From the NCBI GenBank assembly GCA_051251725.1, contig JBPOFN010000045.1:1-31137 (forward strand): a stretch of 31,137 nt of DNA, read 5' to 3'. Source of the stretch: JALZUE01 sp051251725. Lineage in GTDB: Bacteria > Pseudomonadota > Gammaproteobacteria > Enterobacterales > Alteromonadaceae. Below, piece after piece: positions 1-7,583 of the stretch. The translations under genes and the position numbers were made by a program. The notes beneath the pieces were generated by a model. The model did no database searches. It was not told the origin of the DNA and was given only the letters and a program-made list of their open reading frames with translations. Numbering within the stretch: position 1 is the first letter of the stretch; every line of letters begins with the position of its first letter.

Positions 1-48
1 AAAGCAAAAAGCCCGTTAACTCTTGCGAATTAACGGGCTTTTCTAAAT
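1..48 (-). terminator. Hairpin terminator after tRNA-Ser 3' fragment A
   Basis: A 10-bp stem (AGCCCGTTAA, positions 10-19, with 30-39) closes a 10-nt loop. Read on the minus strand it is followed by a run of T, as expected of an intrinsic terminator. The whole 48-nt segment is an exact copy of positions 250-297, which lies directly downstream of the intact tRNA-Ser. Confidence 0.8.
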
Positions 49-49
49 A

Positions 50-105
50 TGGCGGTGAGATAGAGATTTGAACTCTACTTGAAGGTTTAGCGCTACAAAC
101 CCACT
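50..105 (-). repeat. tRNA-Ser-like 3' end fragment A
   Basis: On the minus strand these 56 nt match the 3' part of the tRNA-Ser at 299-389: the T arm (TAGAG, TTCAAAT, CTCTA), the 3' acceptor strand TCTCACC, the discriminator G and CCA. The variable-arm region is altered and contains the self-complementary TAGCGCTA. No 5' acceptor strand, D arm or anticodon arm lies upstream, so it is not a complete tRNA. It differs from fragment B at two positions. Confidence 0.8.
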
Positions 106-140
106 TAACTCAATAATTACAAATCTGAAACCCCAGACGA

Positions 141-173
141 AAAAAAACCGCTTATCTTTCGACTAGCGGTTTC
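141..173 (-). terminator. Hairpin terminator after tRNA-Ser 3' fragment B
   Basis: AAACCGCT at 145-152 pairs with AGCGGTTT at 165-172. On the minus strand the stem runs into seven T. It is unrelated in sequence to the two identical terminators at 1-48 and 250-297 but sits in the equivalent place after fragment B. Confidence 0.75.
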
Positions 174-181
174 TTAGAATG

Positions 182-237
182 TGGCGGTGAGATAGAGGTT
201 TGAACTCTACTTGAAAGTTTAGCGCTACAAACCCACT
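182..237 (-). repeat. tRNA-Ser-like 3' end fragment B
   Basis: Second 56-nt copy of the tRNA-Ser-like 3' end, with T arm, acceptor 3' strand and CCA. It has the same altered variable arm as fragment A (common start AGTGGGTTTGTAGCGCTAAAC, one base longer than usual quoting, so read as AGTGGGTTTGTAGCGC then TAAAC). It lies between the terminator of the intact tRNA and its own terminator, so it would be transcribed only by read-through or from an unseen promoter. Confidence 0.8.
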
Positions 238-249
238 CTTTATAATTTA

Positions 250-297
250 AAAGCAAAAAGCCCGTTAACTCTTGCGAATTAACGGGCTTTTCTAAAT
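250..297 (-). terminator. Intrinsic terminator of tRNA-Ser
   Basis: Identical to positions 1-48. A GC-rich stem (AGCCCGTTAA and its complement) with a T-rich minus-strand 3' flank begins two bases beyond the encoded CCA of the tRNA-Ser gene. Confidence 0.85.
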
Positions 298-298
298 G

Positions 299-389
299 TG
301 GCGGTGAGATAGAGATTTGAACTCTAGAAGGGCTACAAACCCTTGCCGGTTTTCAAGACCGGTGCTTTCGACCACTCAGCCATCTCACC
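299..389 (-). tRNA. tRNA-Ser (anticodon UGA)
   Basis: The 91-nt type II tRNA folds cleanly. The acceptor stem pairs GGTGAGA with TCTCACC. The anticodon stem CCGGT/ACCGG encloses the loop CTTGAAA, which gives anticodon TGA. The long variable arm is AAGGG/CCCTT, and the T arm is TAGAG-TTCAAAT-CTCTA. CCA is encoded in the gene (299-301). The long variable arm and the UGA anticodon identify a serine tRNA. It is followed by a terminator and by two truncated copies of a tRNA-Ser-like 3' end. Confidence 0.97.
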
Positions 390-411
390 TGATTACTTTC
401 AACATCTGCTA

Positions 412-452
412 AAAGCGGGGCGAATATTAATAACTGTTCATGCAATTGTAAA
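412..452 (-). promoter_or_regulatory. Promoter of tRNA-Ser
   Basis: On the minus strand a TTTACA -35 box (447-452) is separated by exactly 17 bp from a TAATAT -10 box (424-429). A GC-rich discriminator (TCGCCCCGC) follows, as is usual at stringently controlled stable-RNA promoters. Transcription would begin near 417, about 28 nt before the mature tRNA 5' end. Confidence 0.75.
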
Positions 453-506
453 GCATTAATTTATAATAATTTGATTTTTTTGTTTAATTGATTTTAATTT
501 AGCCAA

Positions 507-1139
507 TTAACGCTTAACCTGCCACGAAGTGTTTAAAATTACCGCATCACCTTGTTTTACTTTTGCTGAAAAAACATCATTCATATGAATTTTACCTACA
601 CCTTTAGGTGTACCTGTCATGACGATATCATTATCGTTTAAGCTCATAAATGAGGTTAATTCGGTTAAAATTTCAGCTGGTTTATACATCATTAGCGACA
701 CGCCGCCCTGCTGAATTTTTTCACCGTTAATTAATAATGTTAAGGTCAATTCGTGCTGAACACTTTCAATATCGGCAGGGTTAATTGCCACAAAGTGACT
801 AAAAACAGCTGAGCCATCAAATGCTTTGGCGCGCTCCCAGGGTAAGCCTTTCGCTTTTAATTTATTTTGTAAATCGCGTTTGGTTAAATCTAAACCAAAA
901 CCAACCGCAACAAATTTTCCGCCTTGGTATAAAAAGCAAAGTTCGGCTTCATAATGCAATTGTTCTTGATGAAATGAAATTAGCTCGGTAGAAATGGCTG
1001 AGTTCGGTTTGTTAAAAACCACCATTTCTTCTGGGAACTCATTGCCTAATTCAGTTATGTGTTCAACATAGTTACGGCCAACACAAACAATTTTAGACGG
1101 TACTAGCGCTTTCCCCGCTAAGGTTACCGTATTAATCAT
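507..1139 (-). CDS. Fumarylacetoacetate hydrolase-family protein (acylpyruvase/YcgM-like)
   Basis: The 210-residue protein has the single-domain FAH fold of the short YcgM/FAHD1-type hydrolases, which cleave acylpyruvates or related beta-dicarbonyl acids, or act as oxaloacetate decarboxylases. Visible family motifs are KIVCVGRNYVEH (16-27), the metal ligands in YEAELC (E64, E66) and GFGLDLTKRD (D84), PWERAKAFDG (100-109) and the C-terminal MTGTPKGVG loop. Length is normal for the short form. Its ATG lies inside the last codons of the upstream TSP3 protein (8-bp overlap), which implies co-transcription and perhaps translational coupling to a functionally unrelated gene. The exact substrate cannot be read from sequence. 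Confidence 0.9.
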   Translation of the reverse strand: MINTVTLAGKALVPSKIVCVGRNYVEHITELGNEFPEEMVVFNKPNSAISTELISFHQEQLHYEAELCFLYQGGKFVAVGFGLDLTKRDLQNKLKAKGLPWERAKAFDGSAVFSHFVAINPADIESVQHELTLTLLINGEKIQQGGVSLMMYKPAEILTELTSFMSLNDNDIVMTGTPKGVGKIHMNDVFSAKVKQGDAVILNTSWQVKR

Positions 1140-4100
1140 TTGTCTTAACTCGGCTAACTACCAAGCGATTAGCTGCTAATAACGTTAACAACAGCAGTAA
1201 ATAAATACTGATGCTACCACTGCTTGATTTAGCTGCCACTTCTTCTTTGATCAGCACTTCATTAGGTAAAATGGCAAGTCCACCTGGATCATCAATAGTG
1301 CCATTCGCTATGCCGTCACTATCATTCGCGCCGCCATCTTCAATGGTTAAACGCAGACAGATATTACCAACCACTAAGCCTTCAACATACAAAGTGCTAT
1401 GCGGTGGTGGGCAAACGCCATTAACGGTTGCACTCGATGATAGGCTATTGTTGCTATTTAAGATAAAGTCTTGCCACTGATTTTGCTCAGTAAATTTACG
1501 GTAAACCGCATTTGCAGGAATAGCTTGCGTTAACGGTATCACCACATCAACACTATGGCCAAACGGGCGAATATTTTTTATCTCAAAATCAAAATAAGCA
1601 CTTTGATGAACTAAGCTGTCAGCGCTAATTGCTGAAATAGCCGATAACTCTTGTTGTGATAATAAGGTGCCATCGGACTGCTGCATTCTGGCGTATTTCC
1701 CCAGTTTTAATTTTAAGCCAGGTTCAGTTTCCATTAACTTCACTTCGGCGGCGTTAACATGCAACGGCTGAAGATAAGGAATATCCCAACTATCAAGATA
1801 AGCAGGTAAACCATCGTTGTCATTGTCACTGATACCTTCATTAAAATCAGAGATGCCGTCACGGTCGGTATCACTGCTGGTTAATCGAACCGATGATTTG
1901 ATCACAGGTAAGCTTATCATTTCAGTTTGAGTAAGTTGTCCAATACCATTATCCGTGAGCGTAACACTTAAATTTACCAGTGTTTCATTGCCGCCGCTTA
2001 GGTCAATATTGCTGGGATCAATAAATACGGTTAATTCATCAGAGCTTATGGTGTAATTTAATGATTGTGGAATCGCCCATTCGATAATATGACTATCGTT
2101 AATATTCGAGTCAATAATGTTAAGTTTTACGGCAACTTCGCCAGCATCTTTTGCCGTGGTGGCAACTAACTGCCCTGCTTGTTCAAAAGTTATCTCGGCC
2201 ACAGGGGCAAGATTGTCTTCACTAATGGTGATTTCAAACTGCTGATGAATACCGGCATTAACGCCGGTTTTAAAAGCGACAATCAGTGTTTCATCCCCCT
2301 CTAATTGAAAATCAGGCAAGAGTTGAATATCAATATAACCTTTAGTACCCGAGGTAATAACAATAACGTCATTATCAATGCTGTAATCTGACTCATCCAC
2401 TGTTCCTAAAATACTAATTGGCAAGGTTAACGGATAAACCGGCGCTTTACCCGATAGCACTACTTCCACGCGCACAGTATCACCCTCTGCTGCCGTTTGC
2501 GGTGGGGAAAAATTAACTAACGGGTGCACATGAATGACTTGTTTCGAGTCGGCTAAATTACCGGCATTGTCGATTGCTCGCCAAGTGATATTTAATAAAC
2601 CAGAGGTTATATTTTTCGCTCCGCGTTCAAAACCTAAAGCCGTTAAGTTACAGCAGTTAATGCCATCTAAACCGTCAGTTGCTGACACTTTAGTTAACGA
2701 GATCAATTCCGCTAAACTAAATTCAGTAAACGTATGTTTGGCAAAATAATGCACAGCCTGCGGTGGTGTAATGACCGGCGGATAATCATCGAGTAATGGA
2801 TTGGTATTGGCGAGTTCTTCCGCTGAGTTGATTACGCCATCACCATCAGTATCCTGGGCTGCGTCACTTGCATCAAACGGATCAAAACCATAAAGCAATT
2901 CAAAAGTATCGCTCATACCATCGTTATCATCATCTGGATCGGCGTTATCGCCAATTAAATCGCCATCGTTGTCTTTACTTTCTAACGGATTTAACGGTAG
3001 TTGGTCTAAATGATCGAGGACACCATCACCATCATCATCAGTATCTAAAGTATTACCAATGCCGTCCATATCAGTATCAAGATACTCAAAAGGGTCTAAT
3101 GGAAAGGCATCGTTGTTGTCTAAAACGCCGTCATTATCATCGTCACTATCAGCGTTATCACCAATACCATCATTGTCGTTATCGAGGGCTTCAAGTGGAT
3201 CAAGCGGAAATAAATCGACATTGTCAGCAAAACCATCGTTATCATCATCTGAATCAATATTATTACCTAGGCCATCACCATCGGTATCTAAGGTTTCAGA
3301 ACTATCAAGTGGCAAAGCGTCTAAGTCATCGGTAATGCCATCACCATCATCATCGCTATCGCTATTATTACCCAGCCCATCGCCATCTAAATCGACGCTT
3401 TCATTTGGATTTAATGGAAAGGCATCGTTACTGTCTAAAACACCATCATTGTCATCATCGTCATCGGTATTATTGCCAATACCGTCACCATCAGAATCGA
3501 ACCATTCAAGTGGATTTAAAGGAAAAGCATCTTCAAGATCAGTAAAGCCATCACCGTCATCATCACTGTCTTCATTGTTACCTAGACTATCGCCATCAGT
3601 ATCAAGATACTCACTTGCGCGTAGTGGAAAAGCATCAACCAGATCTAAAACACCATCATTGTCATCATCATCATCGGCATTATTACCAATACCATCACCG
3701 TCAGTATCATATTGCTCACTGCGATCAAGTGGAAAGGCATCATCAACATCTAAAATGCCGTCATTATCATTATCACTGTCAGCATTATCGCCAACACCAT
3801 CGCCATCAGTATCAAGCCATTCTAATGGATTGAGTCTAAAGGCATCGTTAATATCTAAGAAACCATCGTTGTCATCATCGGTATCTGTGTTATCGCCAAT
3901 GCCATCGCCGTCAGTATCAATATATTCTGTGGCATCAAATGGAAAATCATCAAATACATCTAAAACACCATCGTTGTCATCATCAGAGTCAGTATTATCA
4001 CCAATACCATCATTATCAAAATCGTATTGCTCTAATGGATTTAACGGAAACTTATCTAATAAATCACTAACACCATCACCGTCATCATCGTCATCGGCAT

Positions 4101-5457
4101 TGTTACCAACACCGTCACCATCCGTGTCAGTGGTTTCATCCATATCAAACGGGTCCGGATCATCGCTATTGATAATACCATCGCCATCAATATCAGTATC
4201 TGTATTGTCACCGATGCCGTCACCATCTAAATCATTTGTTTCTGTATCATCAAGAGGAAAAGCATCAGCGCTATCAACTACGCCGTCATTGTCGGCATCT
4301 TCGTCGATATTATCGCCTAAACCATCATTATCCGTATCTAAATATTCACTTGCATCATCAGGAAAATCATCGTCAACATTAAGAACGCCATCGCCATCAC
4401 GATCATCATCAGAGTTATCGCCAAAACCATCATTGTCTAAATCAGCCGTTTCGCTGCTATCATATGGAAAAGCATCAAGTGAATTAATAACACCATCGCC
4501 ATCAATATCTGGATCGGCATAATCACAAATACCGTCATTATCTAAATCATAAAGCCCTAAGGGATCTAAAGGACAGGCGTCAAGGCCATCTTCTAAGGTG
4601 TCGTTATCATCATCAGCATCAGCATTGTTACCAATACCGTCTCGGTCAGTATCAACACTTTCATTTGGATCTAACGGTAAATCATCATTAATATCTAAAA
4701 TACCATCGCCGTCATCGTCAGTATCGGCATTATTACCGATACCATCTAGATCGGTATCTAATGATTCAAATGGATCAAGCGGCAAAAAGTCATTATCATC
4801 AAGCACACCGTCATTATCATCATCGGTATCGGCATTATTGCCAATGCCATCGCCATCTGTATCAATTGTTTCATTAGGGTTTAGCGGAAAAGCATCTTGG
4901 GTATCTAAAACGCCATCACCATCGTCGTCGTCATCGAGATTATCGCCAATACCATCTAAGTCTGTATCTTTACTTTCGTTAGGGTCTAAAGGAAAAGCAT
5001 CTTGCACATCAACAACGCCATCGTTGTCATCATCGGTATCAGCATTGTTGCCAATCAAGTCATTATCGGTATCTAACCATTCTGCGCCATTTAACGGAAA
5101 TGGGTCGTTAATATCGGCAATATTGTCGCCATCATCATCAGCATCTGCATTATTACCAACACCGTCGCCATCAGTATCTAGCCATTCAGAGCCATCAAGC
5201 GGAAAAGGATCGTTGTTATCTAAAACATTATCACCGTCGTCATCGCCGTCAATATTATTACCAACACCATCGCCGTCGGTATCAAGCCATTCAGTTGGGT
5301 CCCCTGGAAAAGCATCGACTAAGTCATCAAAACCATCGCCGTCACTATCAGCCATTAGTTGACTAACATCATTAATTAGGGGGGATTTTACTGCATAGCC
5401 ATTTGGGCTATTCAGCAATAAAAGAGAAACAAGTATAACGTTCGGTTTAGACCACAT
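1132..5457 (-). CDS. Large secreted thrombospondin type 3 repeat protein with C-terminal anchor
   Basis: A 1441-residue secreted, highly acidic protein. The reading frame can be opened at a TTG (5463), but AGAGG lies directly against that codon. The ATG at 5455-5457 has proper spacing and is taken as the start. A signal peptide (about residues 1-23, ending GYA) is followed by 23 units of 35 residues, consensus DTDGDGIGNNADxDDDxDG...DAFPLDPxE, to about residue 890. These are calcium-binding TSP3 repeats. Next come an HYR-like segment (about 900-980), a Calx-beta-like segment (980-1085), one more D-rich TSP3 stretch (near 1195) and a C-terminal region matching the choice-of-anchor U type (YRKFTEQNQWQDF, GVCPPP, LTIEDGGANDSDG, DDPGG). 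It ends in a GlyGly-CTERM-like tail: SSSGS, a Leu-rich membrane helix and a basic tip. Surface adhesion or calcium-dependent matrix function is inference. There is no LPxTG-like motif, so the local sortase is unlikely to process it. Confidence 0.88.
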   Translation of the reverse strand: MWSKPNVILVSLLLLNSPNGYAVKSPLINDVSQLMADSDGDGFDDLVDAFPGDPTEWLDTDGDGVGNNIDGDDDGDNVLDNNDPFPLDGSEWLDTDGDGVGNNADADDDGDNIADINDPFPLNGAEWLDTDNDLIGNNADTDDDNDGVVDVQDAFPLDPNESKDTDLDGIGDNLDDDDDGDGVLDTQDAFPLNPNETIDTDGDGIGNNADTDDDNDGVLDDNDFLPLDPFESLDTDLDGIGNNADTDDDGDGILDINDDLPLDPNESVDTDRDGIGNNADADDDNDTLEDGLDACPLDPLGLYDLDNDGICDYADPDIDGDGVINSLDAFPYDSSETADLDNDGFGDNSDDDRDGDGVLNVDDDFPDDASEYLDTDNDGLGDNIDEDADNDGVVDSADAFPLDDTETNDLDGDGIGDNTDTDIDGDGIINSDDPDPFDMDETTDTDGDGVGNNADDDDDGDGVSDLLDKFPLNPLEQYDFDNDGIGDNTDSDDDNDGVLDVFDDFPFDATEYIDTDGDGIGDNTDTDDDNDGFLDINDAFRLNPLEWLDTDGDGVGDNADSDNDNDGILDVDDAFPLDRSEQYDTDGDGIGNNADDDDDNDGVLDLVDAFPLRASEYLDTDGDSLGNNEDSDDDGDGFTDLEDAFPLNPLEWFDSDGDGIGNNTDDDDDNDGVLDSNDAFPLNPNESVDLDGDGLGNNSDSDDDGDGITDDLDALPLDSSETLDTDGDGLGNNIDSDDDNDGFADNVDLFPLDPLEALDNDNDGIGDNADSDDDNDGVLDNNDAFPLDPFEYLDTDMDGIGNTLDTDDDGDGVLDHLDQLPLNPLESKDNDGDLIGDNADPDDDNDGMSDTFELLYGFDPFDASDAAQDTDGDGVINSAEELANTNPLLDDYPPVITPPQAVHYFAKHTFTEFSLAELISLTKVSATDGLDGINCCNLTALGFERGAKNITSGLLNITWRAIDNAGNLADSKQVIHVHPLVNFSPPQTAAEGDTVRVEVVLSGKAPVYPLTLPISILGTVDESDYSIDNDVIVITSGTKGYIDIQLLPDFQLEGDETLIVAFKTGVNAGIHQQFEITISEDNLAPVAEITFEQAGQLVATTAKDAGEVAVKLNIIDSNINDSHIIEWAIPQSLNYTISSDELTVFIDPSNIDLSGGNETLVNLSVTLTDNGIGQLTQTEMISLPVIKSSVRLTSSDTDRDGISDFNEGISDNDNDGLPAYLDSWDIPYLQPLHVNAAEVKLMETEPGLKLKLGKYARMQQSDGTLLSQQELSAISAISADSLVHQSAYFDFEIKNIRPFGHSVDVVIPLTQAIPANAVYRKFTEQNQWQDFILNSNNSLSSSATVNGVCPPPHSTLYVEGLVVGNICLRLTIEDGGANDSDGIANGTIDDPGGLAILPNEVLIKEEVAAKSSSGSISIYLLLLLTLLAANRLVVSRVKTND
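2930..5350 (-). repeat. 105-bp tandem repeats encoding TSP3 units
   Basis: About 23 degenerate direct repeats of 105 bp (35 codons each) form the core of the large TSP3 gene. Units differ mostly at synonymous or conservative positions, so the array is old rather than freshly expanded. On the opposite strand it gives long serine- or histidine-rich open frames with no coding support. Confidence 0.9.
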
Positions 5458-5505
5458 ACACAACCTCTAGTCGGGGATAATTCATTCGCATTGAGCACAT
5501 CCCTG

Positions 5506-5541
5506 ATAAGTCATTATAGCAAATAAGCATACTTTCACGTT
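5506..5541 (-). promoter_or_regulatory. Candidate promoter of the TSP3 gene
   Basis: An exact TATAAT -10 hexamer occurs on the minus strand (5513-5518), about 55 nt upstream of the chosen ATG. The -35 region (around 5536-5541) is a poor match, so an activator may be needed or the call may be wrong. Confidence 0.4.
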
Positions 5542-5620
5542 CACATGAAATGCCCATTCCTTAAGATAATATTTTATTACTGGCTGTATCTTCATCGATA
5601 TTTCCAGATAATAATTAATA

Positions 5621-6226
5621 TTAATAATTACGCTTACGGCCAAATTCGTAGCTTAAGCCGATAAAAATAGAGCCTTGATCATCAAATTCAGAGAACTTAG
5701 GATAATATCGATAACCTAATTGTACTTGGCTTGCTCTTGATAACTGATAGTTAGCGGTAAAACCCAACATAAAATTGACATCATTTTTTTCAGAGAAAAC
5801 TATTTCTTGATCAGGAAACTTCTCGAAGGTGAATTTATTTTCGGTTAACGAGATTGACGCTCCCGCTTTAAATTCAAAATTGAATGGTCGCCAAAAAGCA
5901 TTGTAGCTTTTAGGAAATAATCGATAAGCAACAAAGGCATCGACATTATCATTATTAAAAAATTGTTCTTCATCATTCCAAGTCGCTTTTAACTCAGCAA
6001 GGTGTGAATAACCAAGACCCCAGCGGAAATTACGCTGGCTAAAAAAAGCATCAGAGAAGTGAAAACTGTAGCCGATGGCATTTTCTTCTGTGCCACTGTG
6101 AATTTGTGCTGAAAGCTCTCCAGCATTAACCTTATTCAATAGCAGGCTAAAATAGCAGAAAGACAGTATTAACACGGCAATAAATTGCCGACTACGAGTA
6201 TTAATAGTGTTTTTATTAAAAATCAT
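5621..6226 (-). CDS. Outer-membrane beta-barrel-like protein
   Basis: A 201-residue exported protein. The frame extends upstream to a TTG (6253), but AAGG seven bases before the ATG at 6224-6226 supports the shorter start. An N-terminal signal sequence (hydrophobic stretch IAVLILSFCYFSLLL, then NKVNAGEL) is followed by alternating amphipathic strands rich in Tyr and Phe, for example RWGLGYSHL, NVDAFVAYRLF, FEFKAGASIS, QVQLGYRYYP and the terminal FIGLSYEFGRK. This looks like an eight-stranded OmpA/OmpW-size barrel. I cannot place it in a named family. It lacks an obvious PagL-type catalytic His-Ser motif. Confidence 0.75.
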   Translation of the reverse strand: MIFNKNTINTRSRQFIAVLILSFCYFSLLLNKVNAGELSAQIHSGTEENAIGYSFHFSDAFFSQRNFRWGLGYSHLAELKATWNDEEQFFNNDNVDAFVAYRLFPKSYNAFWRPFNFEFKAGASISLTENKFTFEKFPDQEIVFSEKNDVNFMLGFTANYQLSRASQVQLGYRYYPKFSEFDDQGSIFIGLSYEFGRKRNY

Positions 6227-6316
6227 CACATTACCTTGCTTATTTATTGCCAATTTTATGTCAGCAATGAACCAATAAGTTTAGTAAGCAATATTTAAAC
6301 CAAGAAAGATAAATTG

Positions 6317-6350
6317 GCTAGATAAGTTTTAATGGTAAAACTTATCTAGC
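6317..6350 (-). terminator. Hairpin downstream of the MTHFR-like gene
   Basis: A perfect 14-bp inverted repeat (6317-6330 with 6337-6350) and a 6-nt loop, 40 bp beyond the stop codon of the gene at 6390-7364. The minus-strand flank is only moderately T-rich, so termination is likely but not textbook. Confidence 0.6.
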
Positions 6351-6389
6351 TGAAAATATGAAGAAATCAGAAAAGAAGATTAACGATGT

Positions 6390-7364
6390 TTAAAATGAAC
6401 TTTCAAGCTCTTGTTTAATAAGATAATTATCCATTGTAGAACGTAATAATTTATACAATAAAATAGAGCCATCAATCTCTTCTTTACGATTAGTTAAACT
6501 TTCAATATTTAAACCTAATGGTAATTTATACGGAATAACCGCATCCAAGATTTGCGTTAAGCTGTTATGACAAATTCTAATTGATTCATACAAAGGTTTT
6601 TCGGCATTTAAAATGCGTAAGCTTGTTGCTTCTGGCACACTAACACCTAACCAATCAATAAACTCTAGCGTTTTCTGGCTACCACAAGGTGAAAACGTCA
6701 AAATAATACGCTGGGGTTTAATGCCTAAATTCTGACATTCGATGGCATAACGAGTTAATTTATCAATGGTTGCTTGCGGATTATAAATAGCTTGTGAAAT
6801 AAAGAAATTACAGCCTTGTTGATGTTTTTCAATCAGTCTTTCGTGCTCATTACCTTTACTGGTATGACGCTCTGCAATAGTAACGCCGCCAATAAAAAAG
6901 TTATGTTTATTATTAACTAAGGTACCGTAGGCTTGCTCTAACGAAAGTGAAATTTCATTCTTTTTCGATGGGCTGCCAACTAATACCACATCACGAATAC
7001 CGTACTTTTCCCATGCTTCATCAGCCCACTGATTAAAGTCGTCAGCGTTTGATTGCACAACACTTTTGTAAGTGATCACCGGACGGTTAGATTTTTGGTT
7101 TAATAAAGAGGAATATAAGCGGGCATCATGGGTGGTTTTAAAAGGAAACGGACGCGGCTTTTTCGTGCGCGAGTTTTCATCTTGAATATCATAAACAATC
7201 AAACCATCAAAATCGATATCACTAACGCGTTCAAGAAGCTTCTCAGCAATTCCTTCAACTTGTTCAATTGGTGTATCACTTTTAGGCGGCGTAGTGCCGA
7301 TAAAATAAACACCGCGATTAACATCGTTATAGCGTACTCTTAACTCTGATTCGTTTTTTAACAT
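6390..7364 (-). CDS. Methylenetetrahydrofolate reductase-like protein (short MTHFR type)
   Basis: The 324-residue protein resembles the FAD-linked MTHFR TIM barrel, the enzyme class that makes 5-methyltetrahydrofolate for methionine synthesis. Telling stretches are GVYFIGTTPP near the N-terminus, the barrel strand DGLIVYDIQDE, DVVLVGSPS (mid-protein), and FFIGGVTIAERH followed by GCNFFISQAIYNP, the last resembling the MetF substrate-site strand. It is divergent from E. coli MetF, so it may act as a back-up or specialised reductase. A tandem met-box-like site overlaps the predicted transcription start, which fits a role in methionine or one-carbon metabolism. The gene stands alone, between a barrel protein and a GOGAT-like gene. 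Confidence 0.72.
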   Translation of the reverse strand: MLKNESELRVRYNDVNRGVYFIGTTPPKSDTPIEQVEGIAEKLLERVSDIDFDGLIVYDIQDENSRTKKPRPFPFKTTHDARLYSSLLNQKSNRPVITYKSVVQSNADDFNQWADEAWEKYGIRDVVLVGSPSKKNEISLSLEQAYGTLVNNKHNFFIGGVTIAERHTSKGNEHERLIEKHQQGCNFFISQAIYNPQATIDKLTRYAIECQNLGIKPQRIILTFSPCGSQKTLEFIDWLGVSVPEATSLRILNAEKPLYESIRICHNSLTQILDAVIPYKLPLGLNIESLTNRKEEIDGSILLYKLLRSTMDNYLIKQELESSF

Positions 7365-7452
7365 TATGACTTCTTTTGTATGACTACTTTAAAATATGAT
7401 GGCCAATTATTGTTTAATAATGGCAAGGCTAAATCATGCACCTGAAACAAAT

Positions 7453-7499
7453 GGACGTTTAGCCGTCTATATGATGTTGGATTGACACTATAATGTCAA
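7453..7499 (-). promoter_or_regulatory. Promoter with tandem MetJ-box-like operator
   Basis: On the minus strand a perfect TTGACA -35 (7494-7499) is followed after 17 bp by CATCAT (7471-7476, 4 of 6 to consensus). Immediately downstream lie two abutting octamers, GGACGTTT and AGCCGTCT on plus (7453-7468), matching the met-box consensus AGACGTCT at 6 and 7 of 8 positions. A MetJ dimer pair bound there would cover the transcription start. The -35 is also one arm of an inverted repeat (ATTGACA...TGTCAAT, 7481-7500). Confidence 0.5.
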
Positions 7500-7542
7500 T
7501 AACCAATATTGATTAGTTTTAAAGACCGGGCCTGAACCGCCT

Positions 7543-7573
7543 AGAAACAAGTCTTTAATCAAGACTTGTTTCT
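7543..7573 (-). terminator. Hairpin downstream of the GOGAT-like gene
   Basis: A 13-bp perfect inverted repeat (AGAAACAAGTCTT at 7543-7555 with 7561-7573) lies just beyond the stop codon at 7584. No T-run follows on either strand, so it may be an RNA 3'-end stabiliser or a Rho-assisted site rather than a classical terminator. Confidence 0.45.
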
Positions 7574-7583
7574 GGTCAAAAAC

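Noticed and set aside
50..389. Genomic-island attachment sites created by an integrase at tRNA-Ser
   Set aside because: No integrase or phage gene is seen, and the fragments are spaced by terminators in a short tandem array rather than flanking an island.
3059..4522. 487-residue serine-rich open frame on the plus strand (with others at 2868-3335, 3615-3833 and 4598-5362)
   Set aside because: These are antisense shadows of the 105-bp TSP3 repeats: GAT/GAC codons read backwards give Ser, His or Tyr runs. No ribosome-binding sites or family features are seen.
2930..5350. CRISPR-like regular repeats
   Set aside because: The 105-bp period is in frame with protein repeats, there are no short identical repeats with unique spacers, and no cas genes are present.
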